Shown here: one piece after another, positions 1 to 10,777 of the stretch
How the letters are laid out: every line of letters begins with the position of its first letter
Numbering within the stretch: the first letter of the stretch is position 1
Origin: Termitomyces sp. T153
Lineage: Eukaryota > Basidiomycota > Agaricomycetes > Agaricales > Lyophyllaceae
DNA: 64,000 nucleotides
Assembly: GCA_018296165.2 (NCBI GenBank)
Contig: JACKQL020000135.1
Coordinates: 49,797 to 113,796, forward strand
Reading direction: 5' to 3'
Notes under the pieces: generated by a model
What the model was told of the DNA's origin: nothing
Database searches by the model: none
The model's input: only the letters and a program-made list of their open reading frames with translations
Translations under genes and position numbers: made by a program

Positions 1-1687
1 TCCTGGCATTTCACATGAATGACTCAGTGGCCATGAGCTCATTTTTCCATTATACAGCCCACATAGTCAAACTGGTTGTGGAATATGAGTGGTCAGCTGT
101 ATTTGACTACCACACAGTGGGCTTCAACTGCAGAAGGGCAGAAATGGTGGCAGGAGATTACTCACAATGGAGCAGGTGGGACAATGACCTTCTTTTGGAA
201 CATGTCTATGCTCACCATAAAGCAGCCCCATCCAAACAAAAAAACCCCTTGGCCAAGTCCATGTCGAACTCCAATGAGGTCTGCAGGAAGTTTGATGATG
301 GGAAGTGCACCACTAGCCTGTGCTCATGGAGACAACCACACACATGTGCCATGTGCAGGAAAGCCAATCACAGGAAGTATCAGCACAAAGATTAGGCTGG
401 GGGCTGGGCAAGTCACCACTCTCCAGCCCACTCATCTCACCCTACCCACTCCTTGGGCAACCCCAACTTGTGTTCTGGTTTCTTTGCACTATCCCCTCTC
501 AATCCTGATCTTCCCATTCTGGCACCTCACCCCAACATGGATCCTTGTGCCAACAGAGTCCTACCTACCATTGCAGAAATACCACATGTCTACTCATCCC
601 TCAACAAGTGTGCATGGTCCCATTACTTAACTGATTACCAAGACTGCTTGCTTGTAAATACTTTAATTCAAATAACATGTATTGGTGCTGACATTGGCTT
701 TATGGGTGATAGATCAATACATCACTGTGGCACTAATCTTAAGTCAGCTCTTTCTGACCCTTCCACTATTGCCTCAATCTCTGCTGACATCACTTCCCAA
801 GTGGCCAGTGGGCACACTCATGGGCCCTTCCTTGCCCCTCTGTTCATTAATTTTTGAGCATTGCCCATTGGGGCAGTCACCTGCAAACAGTTGTAAAAAG
901 TCCATTGCATACACCACCTCTCATGGCCAGAGGGAAGCTCCATGAATGATGGAATAGCTGATTCCAAAGCCACAATTGTGTATGACATGATTGATTGTGC
1001 CATGAGCAACCTTGTAGCATTGGGACCTGGCTCCACAATGCAAAAACTCAACTAGGAATCTGCATTCTGACACATCTCTGTTTGACAGTCAGACTGGCCT
1101 CTCCTAGGTTTCAAATGGCAAGAACAATTCTACCATGACAGGGTTCTTGCATTTGGTGCATGTTTTGCACTCTATATTTTTAATCTCTTTGTCGAAGCAT
1201 TGCACTAGATCATCCAGTGCAACATCTCAGCTTGTATTTGCCATTATCTCAATGATTTCCTTGGTATCTTCCCCTCTTGCTTGCCATCTGTACTGGTTCA
1301 AACCTCTCTTGAGTGGACCCTGGAGCTGGGAGCTTAGCTTGGCCTTAGCTTCCAGCCCTTGAAAATTGTAGGTCCTGACACAACAGTAGAATTTCTTGGA
1401 CTAGAACTCAACTTAATGGCCATGAGAGTTTGCCTCCCCATCACTAAGCTCAATTACATTTGTGAGCTTACTTCATCTTGGGCTTTGCACCATCAATGCA
1501 CATGCCACACACCTGAGGAACTCATAGGATTCCTACAGTTTGTGTCACAGGTCATCCCCATGTCTTGTACATTCCTCTGTGGACTCACCAACTTTTGTGC
1601 CTTGTTTCCATCTAGCACCTTTGCCTTGCATCACATCCCCAAAGCAGTTCAAAATAACATCACATGGTGGAATCTGATTGCACCTGC
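1..1687 (+). pseudogene. DIRS/Ngaro-type retroelement reverse transcriptase remnant
   Basis: Broken frames encode the reverse transcriptase of a tyrosine-recombinase (DIRS-like) retroelement. About 285-395 has a Cys/His-rich finger (CRKFDDGKCT). About 610-860 matches the N-terminal RT region of fungal DIRS elements (DRSIHHCGTNLKSALSDPST). About 1225-1260 reads HYLNDF where an active enzyme has a YLDD-type motif. 1359-1680 carries EFLGLELN and ELIGFLQFVSQVIP, typical of the RT/RNase H connection. Stops and frameshifts interrupt it throughout and CpG is nearly absent. The 3' end is cut at 1687 by insertion of an A-family LTR, so RNase H and recombinase are missing; the 5' end lies outside the window. 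The family assignment rests on remembered motif patterns. Confidence 0.75.
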
Positions 1688-2843
1688 TGTCACAACCCAC
1701 TCCCTGGACCCTGACCCTGTTCCCAGCCACCCCACTCCCCCAGAGTTACCTCCAATACCCCCTAAAACTCCCCCAACCTTTGTCAACCCATGTCTCCCAC
1801 TCCAAGCAACTCCAATGCTTCTTTGGCAAACCCCAACAGCCCCCTGGCTCACTCCAATGCCTTTTCTGCAGCCTTTAACACTTCCCTTGCCTCTCCTAAG
1901 CCCCTAAAACCCTCCTCCACTGTTCCCAACTCTGGCATACATTACCAGCTTGCCACCCTGGTTTACCTGACCAGCCCTGGAGCATCAGGACAACCCCAGG
2001 ACAGCCTGCATTCTCAACTGATCCCATCAGTATATCACTGCAGCCTGTCCCCTGATCACAACTGACACCCATCAACTCTGCATGGCTCCAAGGAGTCCCA
2101 CCACCAGACCTGCTGCCCTCCAGAGCTCTCCAGTAGCTAGTATATAAGTCATAGAGTAGCATCCTGTACTCTAGTCTTGATATTACCTGCCTTACCTGAT
2201 GTGTTTCTGATTGTTTTGTTCTTGTGTCCTGTGTTCTGTGTTACATTTTCCCTTCCCTCAGTCTCCCAGTCTTATCTCAGTCTCCTGGTCTTGTCTTGTC
2301 TCTAGTTCTGTTATTGTTTAGTTATTGTTTTGTATCTCTGCTTGAATCCATTTCATTCTTGTCTCAATCTTGCCTTGGCTCCATCTTGTCTTGTTTGACT
2401 CTATTTCCTTTATCTTGCTCAAGTCCCCTAAACCTTAATGCTGTTACAAACTCTATGCTTATGATTACAAACCTCAAACATTCTTAAACCAACTCCAGAC
2501 CTTGCTATTTGCTTGGCCCCAAAACTCATCAACATCCATTGATCCCCCATCAAACTCTGGCCCTGCTCCCATCACTTGCATAGCCTCTGCTTACCCTGCA
2601 CTTCTAATACTTGCTTCTGGACTTGTGCCTGATGCCCCATCAAGTCCAACCCTTTCTTGTACCTCATCTTAGACTTTCCCAGACCACCTCAGACTTGTTT
2701 GGACCACTCCCCCTCACTTATCTTCACAAGTATCTGAAGTCCAGACCTTCCTCAAATGCCAGGTTATCAGTGCAGGACATTGTGTCCACCTAGTAAGGAC
2801 TCATCCAGTGTAGCTGAGCCCTTGTGGTCAGCAGAACCTGACA
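1688..2843 (+). repeat. LTR of family A (5' LTR of the forward A element)
   Basis: The 1156-bp sequence starts TGTCACAACCC and ends AGCAGAACCTGACA, giving TGTCA/TGACA ends. It aligns along its length with 8356-9250 (same strand), 22993-24042 (opposite strand), the partial copies at 35263-35670 and 63255-63666, and the CpG-rich start at 63667. It interrupts the DIRS remnant after CCTGC (1683-1687), which should be the target-site duplication; the partner copy has not survived. I see no CpG in its first 330 bp. Confidence 0.85.
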
Positions 2844-2874
2844 TAATATCAAGATTCCCCCTTACTCCATTCTT

Positions 2875-2991
2875 GATATCTGCAATTAACTCTGTGTATC
2901 CTCCCACTGGAAGCTTTGATGTCTATGGCTGTCCCATGCCTGAGACTGACTATGATTTGTTCTGCCTTGCCCAGTTTGCCAAGGCACATTG
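2875..2991 (+). pseudogene. gag N-terminal remnant of forward A element
   Basis: The frame begins 32 bases after the LTR and reads ISAINSVYPPTGSFDVYG. This aligns with the gag start of the reverse A element (MMSAYNPVYNPAGYLTDIYG) at 35,233. It stops after about 39 residues (TGA at 2990) and downstream gag is not recognisable. Being just inside the LTR in both copies, it is the authentic gag start of the family. Confidence 0.65.
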
Positions 2992-4239
2992 AGTTGCAGA
3001 TCTGAGGCCAAATGTCCCCTCTGCTCTGGGCACACCCCCACACAATGGCTCTCTCCACAAACACCCTCTTTGCTCAACCCCAATCACATCATTTCTACAC
3101 CACCCTCTTCTAGACCTCCTACACCTCCCACACCTCCTCCACCAGCTCTGCCTCCTACTCAAGTTGACCACAACATCTCCAACCCCATCTCCAATCAACC
3201 CTAGCAGCAATCAATCAATTGCTTAATGACTTCTTCAGTGTCTCACTAACACCATTCCTCCAACAATAATGCAAATGCCCACCAGAGATAATCACTCACT
3301 GCACAAAGAACAAGCTACCCTCCCCACCAACAAACAACAACAAGACCTCCAACCCCCAACCCCCTAGTCCAGCATCTCTGAACCCACTGGCCCTACTCCA
3401 CCCCAACCAGGAAAATGACACAACCCTGGACCTGTCCTCCCCAATGCCACACCTTCCCCAAGGAACAGCACCAACCCCCTGGCTCTCCCACAGCTCTGTC
3501 AAAATCTGCACATTACTAATATCTGACCCAACAATTCTCCAACAGTGCCTCCTCCACCCCCATCAAAGGAGCAAACCTCTGGCACTTTGCCAGTAAGCAA
3601 ACTAACCTCCACACCACACTCCCATCCAACCCCAAGAATGTCAACCCTCTGAAGCAAGCCCCACTGTTATAGGAATCAACCCCATCCCAACGACTCCCCT
3701 CCTCCAGGAATAAGTCAGCATTCCAAGACCAGTGCTCTACCCCCAACCTCAAACCCAACCTCTGGGATCAGCTAGGACCACTCTGGTCACCTGGCTGTCA
3801 ATCTCACCCAACATTTGACTGGACAAACTCTGCAACCAAATTTCCAAGCATGGACACAACCCCAGCAAACCCCCCACCAGTTCCCTAGGGCTCCAATGCC
3901 TCCATCTCAACTCCAGCAACTCCACAGCAAGCCAAAAGAATTCCCAAACCTCAAGATGCCAAGAAAGGAAGGAAAATGCACCTCTGCCCCAGCCTCCTCA
4001 AAATGCACCCCAAAAACACCCCCAACAAACCCCAGAAGTTAATGTGAGGACCATGGCACCCTAACCCACAATGCTAGGCCACTCTGGTCCCTCCACCATT
4101 ACTTTGACATCCCCCTCCCAATCAATCTGGAGCCCCTGGCACCCAAATATTCAATGCCACCCCCTCCACAAGCACTTCACAAGATGGGACTTACACCCTT
4201 TGACTACCAATCACACCATCCCTACCAAAAGAACACCCA

Positions 4240-4870
4240 AGTGCAGAAGCTACCCTGCCAGAACAGACTATAGGAAAAAGAGAATTCTATATGAAGTACT
4301 TCCCCTAGAGTATCATGAACTTGCTGATGTGCTCTCTAAAGGAAGCAAAGAACCCTGCCATTGCCTTTCTGGACCACATTGTCACTACCTCAACACCCAA
4401 CCATCTCAAACCCCAAAGTCTCAACAACAGAAAACACACTTCCAAGTGCCCCTTGGAGGCTTTCCCCGCAAATCAATTTGGAAACAACCAATGACTCAAA
4501 ACTCCAAGTATCAAAATAGAAAGGCCTGAGACACCCTGACCCACAACTCCAGGCAACCTCAGACCCCTCCACACAACTCCAAACCATGGTACTACAACTT
4601 CAGACCCCTCATCTCTACAACACTCATCCAGAGAACCTTGGACAACCCTCTGGAGAACCTCCAACACCACTCCATCAGCACTGTCCCCATAGCATGCACT
4701 CCACAAGCCAAAATCTTTGACCACCAACCTCAAACCCCACTACTCTTGCCAGAAAAGATGTCTGTGTGCAGGGATCACACTGCCAGAGCAACAGGAGAAT
4801 GAATCCCATATGAAGTAGTTCCTCCAGAATACTATAAGTTCACTGATGCATTCTCAAAGGAAAGAGTAGC
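4240..4870 (+). pseudogene. Two scraps of the pre-RT region of A pol
   Basis: 4249-4362 reads ILYEVLPLEYHELADVLSKG, which matches ILYKVVPLEYHEFTDVFSEG at the start of RT in the reverse A element. A second, weaker version of the same segment occurs at about 4795-4865 (PYEVVPPEYYKFTDAFSKE). Two copies of the same pol segment within 600 bp show that this interior was rearranged. No catalytic RT motif follows either copy. Confidence 0.5.
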
Positions 4871-5063
4871 AGTCCCCTCATACCCATTGTTGAGTTAGAA
4901 TTGAAGAATGCCATCCCTGGCCCTTAACAAGCAGAATGTCATACACCCCAATCCTTCTCACCAGAGTTACAACCCAGCTACCCATTGTCTCTCACTTCTC
5001 TGGCAGAATCAGTTATCCAGTGAGAAAATGAACTCCAGACACTCAAGTAGCTCTCCACAAGCT

Positions 5064-5157
5064 CAGCAATATGTCCTGTGACCCAACCCCATCTGCTGGA
5101 GCTTCAACCTCAGCAATATGTCCTGTGACCCAACCCCATCTGCTGGAGCTTCAACCC
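5064..5157 (+). repeat. 47-bp direct tandem repeat, two copies
   Basis: Two adjacent copies (5064-5110 and 5111-5157) begin CAGCAATATGTCCTGTG and differ only at the final base. Their near identity, in DNA that is otherwise heavily diverged, indicates a recent local duplication. Confidence 0.9.
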
Positions 5158-5235
5158 AGCCACCAAGAAAAATGAATGGCTCCTCCAACTCTGACCCAAC
5201 TATCAAGGGATCAAGAACACCCCCAAGAGAAGCAG

Positions 5236-5480
5236 TATTCCATCCCCCTGATTGGAAATCTTGTTGACTGCTCCTGCAGTGCCAAGACATATTTCTGCTC
5301 CAGCTACAATGACCTTTGGACTGCTCCAAAATATGAATGGAAGATTGCCCCCACACCCACCATGGCCCCCCACAAGTACCAAGTGATGTCCTTGAGCAAC
5401 CAACTTTCCCATTGCCCTCCAGCATTAGTGGACAACCACCTCCTCAATATGAACACTGTTTTTGCATGTCTAAACAATGG
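5236..5480 (+). pseudogene. RT palm scrap of forward A element
   Basis: The frame reads PLIGNLVDCSCSAKTYF and then SYNDLWTAPKYEWK, matching [17 protein letters not shown] and [18 protein letters not shown] sequence in the RT of the reverse A element. The polymerase motif that should follow is replaced by unrelated Pro/Ser-rich sequence. Confidence 0.45.
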
Positions 5481-6522
5481 TCTGACCCACCCAAACTCTG
5501 AATGAAACAACTAGAACATGCCTGCTGCATCCAAGAATGACTCTGGGACCACTGCCACTTATTCAACTACTCTGCCACTCACTGCTTGCTAGTCTAAGAA
5601 CCCCCCTGAAATATGATTTTAAACCCTGCTACTCCAAAAGGATCTCAACACCCCTGCCAGACAACCAATGGTACCTAAAGAAGCCCCTTTGGGCCTGAGC
5701 AGAATGAATTCTGCCACTCAGTGGTAATCCCCATTAAACATTTGCATGTTGTGCTGATTTGAATGAGGAAGGAAACCCCCACCAACTCCAGACCCCCTCC
5801 TCACTCAGCATGACCTTCAATGCAACCCCACCAATGAGCCACCCCCTCAACCCACTCTTTATACTGCCTCCAGACCCCTGGTCTCTGAAGACAACTCCAT
5901 CAATGAGCCAATGACCAAATAGCCTCCATGCTAACCTCAGACTATTGGCTCCTACTCCACAAAAAGACATGAACCATGGAGCTCATCTCCAGACCACCCC
6001 CCATGCACCCCAACCTCTAAAAAGGCAGCTCTGCTAACATGCCAGCACCTTGCCAACCCCCATGCCACTTCCAGTCCGTTGGCTCTATGCTGGCAAGGGA
6101 CAAATTAACTGCTGGATCCCTCCTAACACAACCCTCAATGCAACTCTAATAAGGAGCCAGCAGTGGGACCACTGGCTCCTACTTCCAGAAAGAGACAAAA
6201 CTACTAAATGGAACCTCCAAACCCCTCCCCACTCCACACCTCACCCAGAAGCAACTCTGCCAAGAATCATTCACCAATCAACTTCCATGTTGTCTCCAGA
6301 CTGACCCCTACTCCAAGAAGAGTGAACCCATGCTCTGGATGCCAAATGTACTTAACCCCAAGGATGCTAGAAACATGTAAGACTCCCCTATCTATCTCTG
6401 GACTTACCTTTGGCCAGGAACAAGAAGGAATGTCACATGGCATGTCCAAACCTGCAACCCCCAACCCCAGACCAAGGGAACCCACCAAGACTGGTCACCT
6501 TGAAACCCCACCACCCACCACC

Positions 6523-6677
6523 AATACTCTGGAGTGCAGCAAACCCCTACCCAAGCACATCTCCAACAAGACACAATACTCCAGAGTGCAGCAAACCCTC
6601 AACCAAACATGTCTCCAACAAAATTCAATACTCTAGAGCTCTGCAAACCCCTACCCAATCATGCCCCCACCAAAATG
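6523..6677 (+). repeat. 52-bp minisatellite, three imperfect copies
   Basis: Units start at 6523, 6575 and 6627, each opening AATACTC(T/C)(G/A)GAG and containing a GCAAACCC(C/T) segment. It lies inside the A/C-rich interior of the forward A element and may be a remnant of a low-complexity gag region. Confidence 0.8.
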
Positions 6678-7812
6678 CAAACCTCCAGACACCCTTCATC
6701 CGTGAAATCAATCCACCAATCCCCTCACACTTGGAGGTCAACAGACTAGAAGAATGAGCAAACCAAACTTTGAGAAAGTATCTCCACCTCTATGCTGACT
6801 AACCAACAGCATAGCTGGCACAAAAAAACAGTTCCCTGCCAAGCCCACTACAACAATAACCCCCAGCCCCAGAGACCCCCCTTGCTATGCTGCCAAGGAC
6901 TCCCATCTCTGGCCTACTCCACCCTCTAAGGACAACCTCCACCCCATTGCCCCTACCATCATCAAGGGATCTCTGCCCCCCTTCTCAAACTCCTCTGGGA
7001 TAAAATCAACACCACTGCCAAGCATACTCAAAGCATGCTCACCCTCTAGCTGGACCTCCTACAACCCCACTTGATCCAACTGATGTAACCCCAAGATCTG
7101 GAGATCCCTTCTCAAGCTCAGCCATCAATGTTTGACCCAACTCTGGGCCTGAGAAAGCACTGCCCACAACCTCAGTCCAACCTCTTGAAAAGCACAACAA
7201 CACCCCATCTGTTGACTCCCCCAAAACACTTAGGAGCCCCACAGAAACCCCTTCATAACCTCTGCCAAACTCTGGGACCCCCACCTGTGATGCTCTGCCA
7301 AGCCACAGTGACTCTAGGACTAGTCAACACAGATGGCATTAGTGGGCTTAACCTCTGCCTCTGGATTAACTAGGAATTCAACTCCTACAAACAACTCCCT
7401 GTGTGTTCTACTTCCTCACTCTCTCATGAACTCTGAACTTTCATTTATTTCACACCAGCCAAATTGAAACACCCAAGCTTGTTATGTACAGCCTACAAAA
7501 TACAAAATGTGACAGATGGAACTGCCAAAAGAACAGGATGACAAGAATAAAACAAAGCCTAGGCACCAACTCACTCCCCCTCCTCCTCTAAGATCCTTGT
7601 GCCACACCCCCAACTAAATTGACCTCCATCTGGGTGACTACCATAGCCAGGACCTCTGGAGCCCTGGTAAAGACTCCTCCATGTCAGTCGCCATCTCCCA
7701 CCATGCCTTGGGAGCCACCACATTCCTCCACTAATGGCCAGCTAATAGCCATGCCATCTGCTAGGACCCCTGCTCCAACTCTAGAGGGAGTTCCCCAGGC
7801 ATCTGTGCCAAC

Positions 7813-9560
7813 CTATCCTGCACCAATGCATGTGCAGCCAATGCCCCATCCAGGAGAAGTTAGTGTTTGTGGACCCAGTCTAGCAACTTGAGTTAGGAGG
7901 AGTGAGGAGGAGAACAAAACAAGGTACTTATGCATGATGCTCCTCCATCTCAAGGCTGCCTCATTTACCAACCACTCCTCATGCCTCCTCCCACCCTCTA
8001 ACACTGTTTGGGATGCCCCCACCTCCAATGCTGGCTGCAGTGCCTCAATCTTTGCCCATGCCTCCAGCTGCACCATTCATGCTGTGCCCCTATCCCTCTG
8101 TGCTCCATCCTGCTCCTTCTGCATCCCCCAATCTTCCAGACCTCCTGCTCATGGGTTGCCAATGACCTCTCCAGCTCCTCCACTTGACAATGCAGGAAGG
8201 CCTTGGAGGCTGACTATGATGCCTCTGCCAACTGTTTGATTGGGGCCCCAGAGTCCAGGGAATAAACCTGGGGGCTCAGAGGTCCTGCCATTGACTCCTC
8301 ACCCCAAATCTGCTTGCTCAGCCCAGCCTCTGGCAATGGAGATGCCCTCACTTACTGTTACAATCTATTTCTAGAATCCTGGACCTTGTCCCCAGCCACC
8401 TTGCTTCTTTGGAGTTCCTCTCCAACTCCCCCTTCAGCTTTCTCAATCTTTGTTCACCCATAGCACCCACTCCAGGTAACTCTGCTGCTTCCCTGGAAAA
8501 CCCTGATGGCCCTCTGGCTAACTCCAACACCTTCTCCACAGCTGTTGATGCTTCCCCTGCCTCTTCTGAGCCCCTGAAACCCTCCCCAACTGTTTCTGAC
8601 TCTGGCATACATCACCAACTCAGCACCCTGGTCTACCTGACCAGCTCCAGAACATCATGACAATCCCAGGGCAGCCCATATTCTCCTCTCAGTCTCCTGG
8701 TCTTATCTCAGTCTCCTGGTCCTGTATTGTCTCCAGTTCCATTATCATTATCATTATCATTTTGTATCTCTGCTTGAATCTATTTTCATTCTTGTCTTGT
8801 CTTGTTTGACTCCATTTTCATTATTGTGTTTAAGTCTATTCAACCTTAATGCCTTTACAAGCTCCATGCTTACAATTATAAACTTCAAACATTCTTTAAA
8901 CCAACTCCAGACCTTGCTATTTGCTTGGCTCTAAAACCCATCAACATCTGTTGATCCCCCATCAAGCTCTGGCCCCACTCCCATCACTCACATAGCCTCC
9001 ACTTACCCCACATCTTTGATACTTGCTTCTGGACTTGTACCTGGCACCCCAGCAAGTCCTTTCCTGCAACCCATCCTAGACTTCTCTGGACCACCCCAGA
9101 CTTGCTTGGATCACTCTTCATTGCTTAACCTCACAAGTTACTAATGTTTAGACCTTCTCCAAATGCCAAGTTATCAGTGCAGAATGTTGTGTCTGCCTAG
9201 TAAGGACTTGCCCAATGTAGCTGAGCCCCTATAGACAGCAGAACCTGACACTTACCCTTGTCATATGATGTGGGGGCCCCCTCCCTCCTTCCTCCCTGCA
9301 GAGGCCCAACCTTGATTCCCAACTGCCCTGCACTACCTCCATCCTCTACTCTAGAGCCTTGAACCAACACCCTGCCCTTTTGCCCTTCCTCCAGCTGTGC
9401 CAACACTCAATCCCAGTCCCACCCTTGCTCCACCACAATGCATGCCACATGCCAACTCAATGAAATGGAACACTTCTTGTGCCTTGTTCAACACAGGAGA
9501 CACATGGAAGTATCCCACTGATACTCCTGCACTGGTACTCAAATGTACACCACTCCCCCT
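7813..9560 (-). pseudogene. Antisense Cys-rich/coiled-coil ORF of forward A element, split by solo LTR
   Basis: Read on the strand opposite to gag-pol. About 9480-9290 gives KKCSISLSWHVACIVVEQGW followed by an acidic/basic segment (AQLEEGQKGRVL); after the solo LTR (8351-9255), about 8190-7880 continues with VEELERSLATHEQEVW and RRHEEWLVNEAAL. Each block aligns with the plus-strand ORF at 24590-25543 in the reverse A element (KKCSITLSW, AQLEESQKVRVL, RRQEEWLANEV). Frameshifts and stops show it is dead here. Function is unknown; the layout is a Cys-rich head followed by a coiled coil. Confidence 0.5.
8356..9250 (+). repeat. Solo LTR of family A with 5-bp target-site duplication
   Basis: Starts TGTTACAATC and ends AGAACCTGACA. 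It is flanked on both sides by CTTAC (8351-8355 and 9251-9255), the 5-bp duplication expected for Ty3/gypsy integration. Sequence on both sides belongs to the 3' part of an older A element, so this LTR inserted into it and later lost its interior by LTR-LTR recombination. Confidence 0.85.
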
Positions 9561-9775
9561 AATGGGCACAAAGGATGCACTATCTGACAGATGAATTCAG
9601 CTGGCACTTGAAAAGACTACTCCCTGCAACTCACCAGAGCCACCACTTGACACCACTCCAGGGTTGGAGAACCTTGCACTCACCCCATTGCCTCCACAAA
9701 TTTCTCCAGAGTCACTTTTGTCTGGGGAATTTGCTGAGCCTCCAGCACCACCTGGACCATCCCCAGCTCCAGGCC

Positions 9776-10145
9776 TGTAAGGGTGGCCTCCAGAGTGGTG
9801 GATCAGGGTCACATAGCTAGCAGAAGAGAATCCAAAGTATATTAGCAAGAGTAGATGACAATACAATCAGTAACTAATTACCTAGCAGAGGGAAATCTAA
9901 AGAGAGCAAGTCTAAGGATCCCTGCTGCTCAGTGCAGCACATTAGCAGGCAGCAGAGGCATGGGAACTACTGTACAGAAAGTTAGGGCCAGTCCAAACTC
10001 TAGGACAATGATTGGTGAGGTAATATAGAGAACTCTGTAGTTCTCAGAAGATCTCCTGGACTCTGAGATGAGCCCTGGAGATGTTAAACAAGCTCTGGAG
10101 ATGCTGGAATGGGTTGCAGAGGTCAGAAATGGAAGTTCCCTGACA
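9776..10145 (-). repeat. LTR of family B, reverse
   Basis: Read on the minus strand it starts TGTCAGGGAACTTCC at 10145 and ends CCACCCTTACA at 9776 (370 bp). It is the inverted partner of 10158-10526, with 12 bases between them. The flanks AGGCC and TGACT do not match, so no target-site duplication is visible. Confidence 0.85.
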
Positions 10146-10157
10146 TGACTCCTCCTC

Positions 10158-10526
10158 TGTCAGGGGACTTCCATTTCCAACCTCCATGACTGGTTCCAGC
10201 ACCTCCACAGCTTGTTTGATGTCTCCAGGGCTCTTTATAGAACCCTGGAGATCTGTGGAGAACTGCAGAGTTCTCCATATTACCTCAGCAATTATTGCCC
10301 TAGAGTTAGGAGCAGCTCCAGTCTTCTGTACAGTAGTTCCCATGCCTCTACCACCTGCTGATGTGCTGTGCCAAGCAGTGGGGATCCTTAGACTTGTTCT
10401 TTTCAGATTCCCCTCTGCTAAGTGATTAGTTACTGATGGTATCATTGTCTACTCTGCTAATATACTTCAGATTCCCCTCTGCTAGCTGTGTGACTCCTGT
10501 CTGCCACTCTGGAGGTTAAACTTACA
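10158..10526 (+). repeat. LTR of family B, forward (5' LTR of element B1)
   Basis: It starts TGTCAGGGGACTTCC and ends GGTTAAACTTACA (369 bp). The adjoining internal sequence GCAGAACAAGTCTC also follows the B LTRs at 21210 and 37723, so this is a true 5' LTR/leader junction. A gag start follows 110 bp downstream. Confidence 0.85.
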
Positions 10527-10636
10527 GCAGAACAAGTCTCCTAAAACTGGTTTAGAAGCCCCTCATAGCTGCAAGGAACCTCCAAACTGCTATTTGTCAC
10601 TTCCCTTTCAGGATTAAACACCATGGAGTTCTATGT

Positions 10637-10775
10637 CTCAGCTTGCCAACCCAGACACACCCTTGGAGGCCCTGGCCCCACAGGACAAAGCCTGAACTTG
10701 CCTGCTACACTTAGAAACCCAGATGAATTTAATGCAATCATCTCTCACCCACCATACTACTGGAACTCTCTACCC
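10637..10775 (+). pseudogene. gag start of B1, fused to pol by internal deletion
   Basis: Reads MSQLANPDTPLEALAPQDKA then a stop, continuing in register with LLHLETQMNLMQSSLTHHTT. It matches the gag start at 37,615 in another B copy. At about 10775 the reading jumps to the region just upstream of RT, so most of gag and the protease were deleted. The stop replaces a Trp codon present in the other copy (TGG to TGA). Confidence 0.7.
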
Positions 10776-10777
10776 TC

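Larger units (their letters stand above)
1688..9775 (+). mobile_element. Family A Ty3/gypsy element, forward, badly degraded
   Basis: The element consists of a 5' LTR, a gag start, scrambled pol scraps, and a 3' noncoding part that aligns with the 3' part of the reverse A element (7320-7480 with 26050-25900; 9256-9590 with 24957-24600). A solo A LTR (8356-9250) sits inside the 3' part. The element's own 3' LTR is absent because the sequence passes into a family B LTR at 9776. Most of 3.0-7.3 kb is A/C-rich on this strand and holds no recognisable complete domain. Confidence 0.7.
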
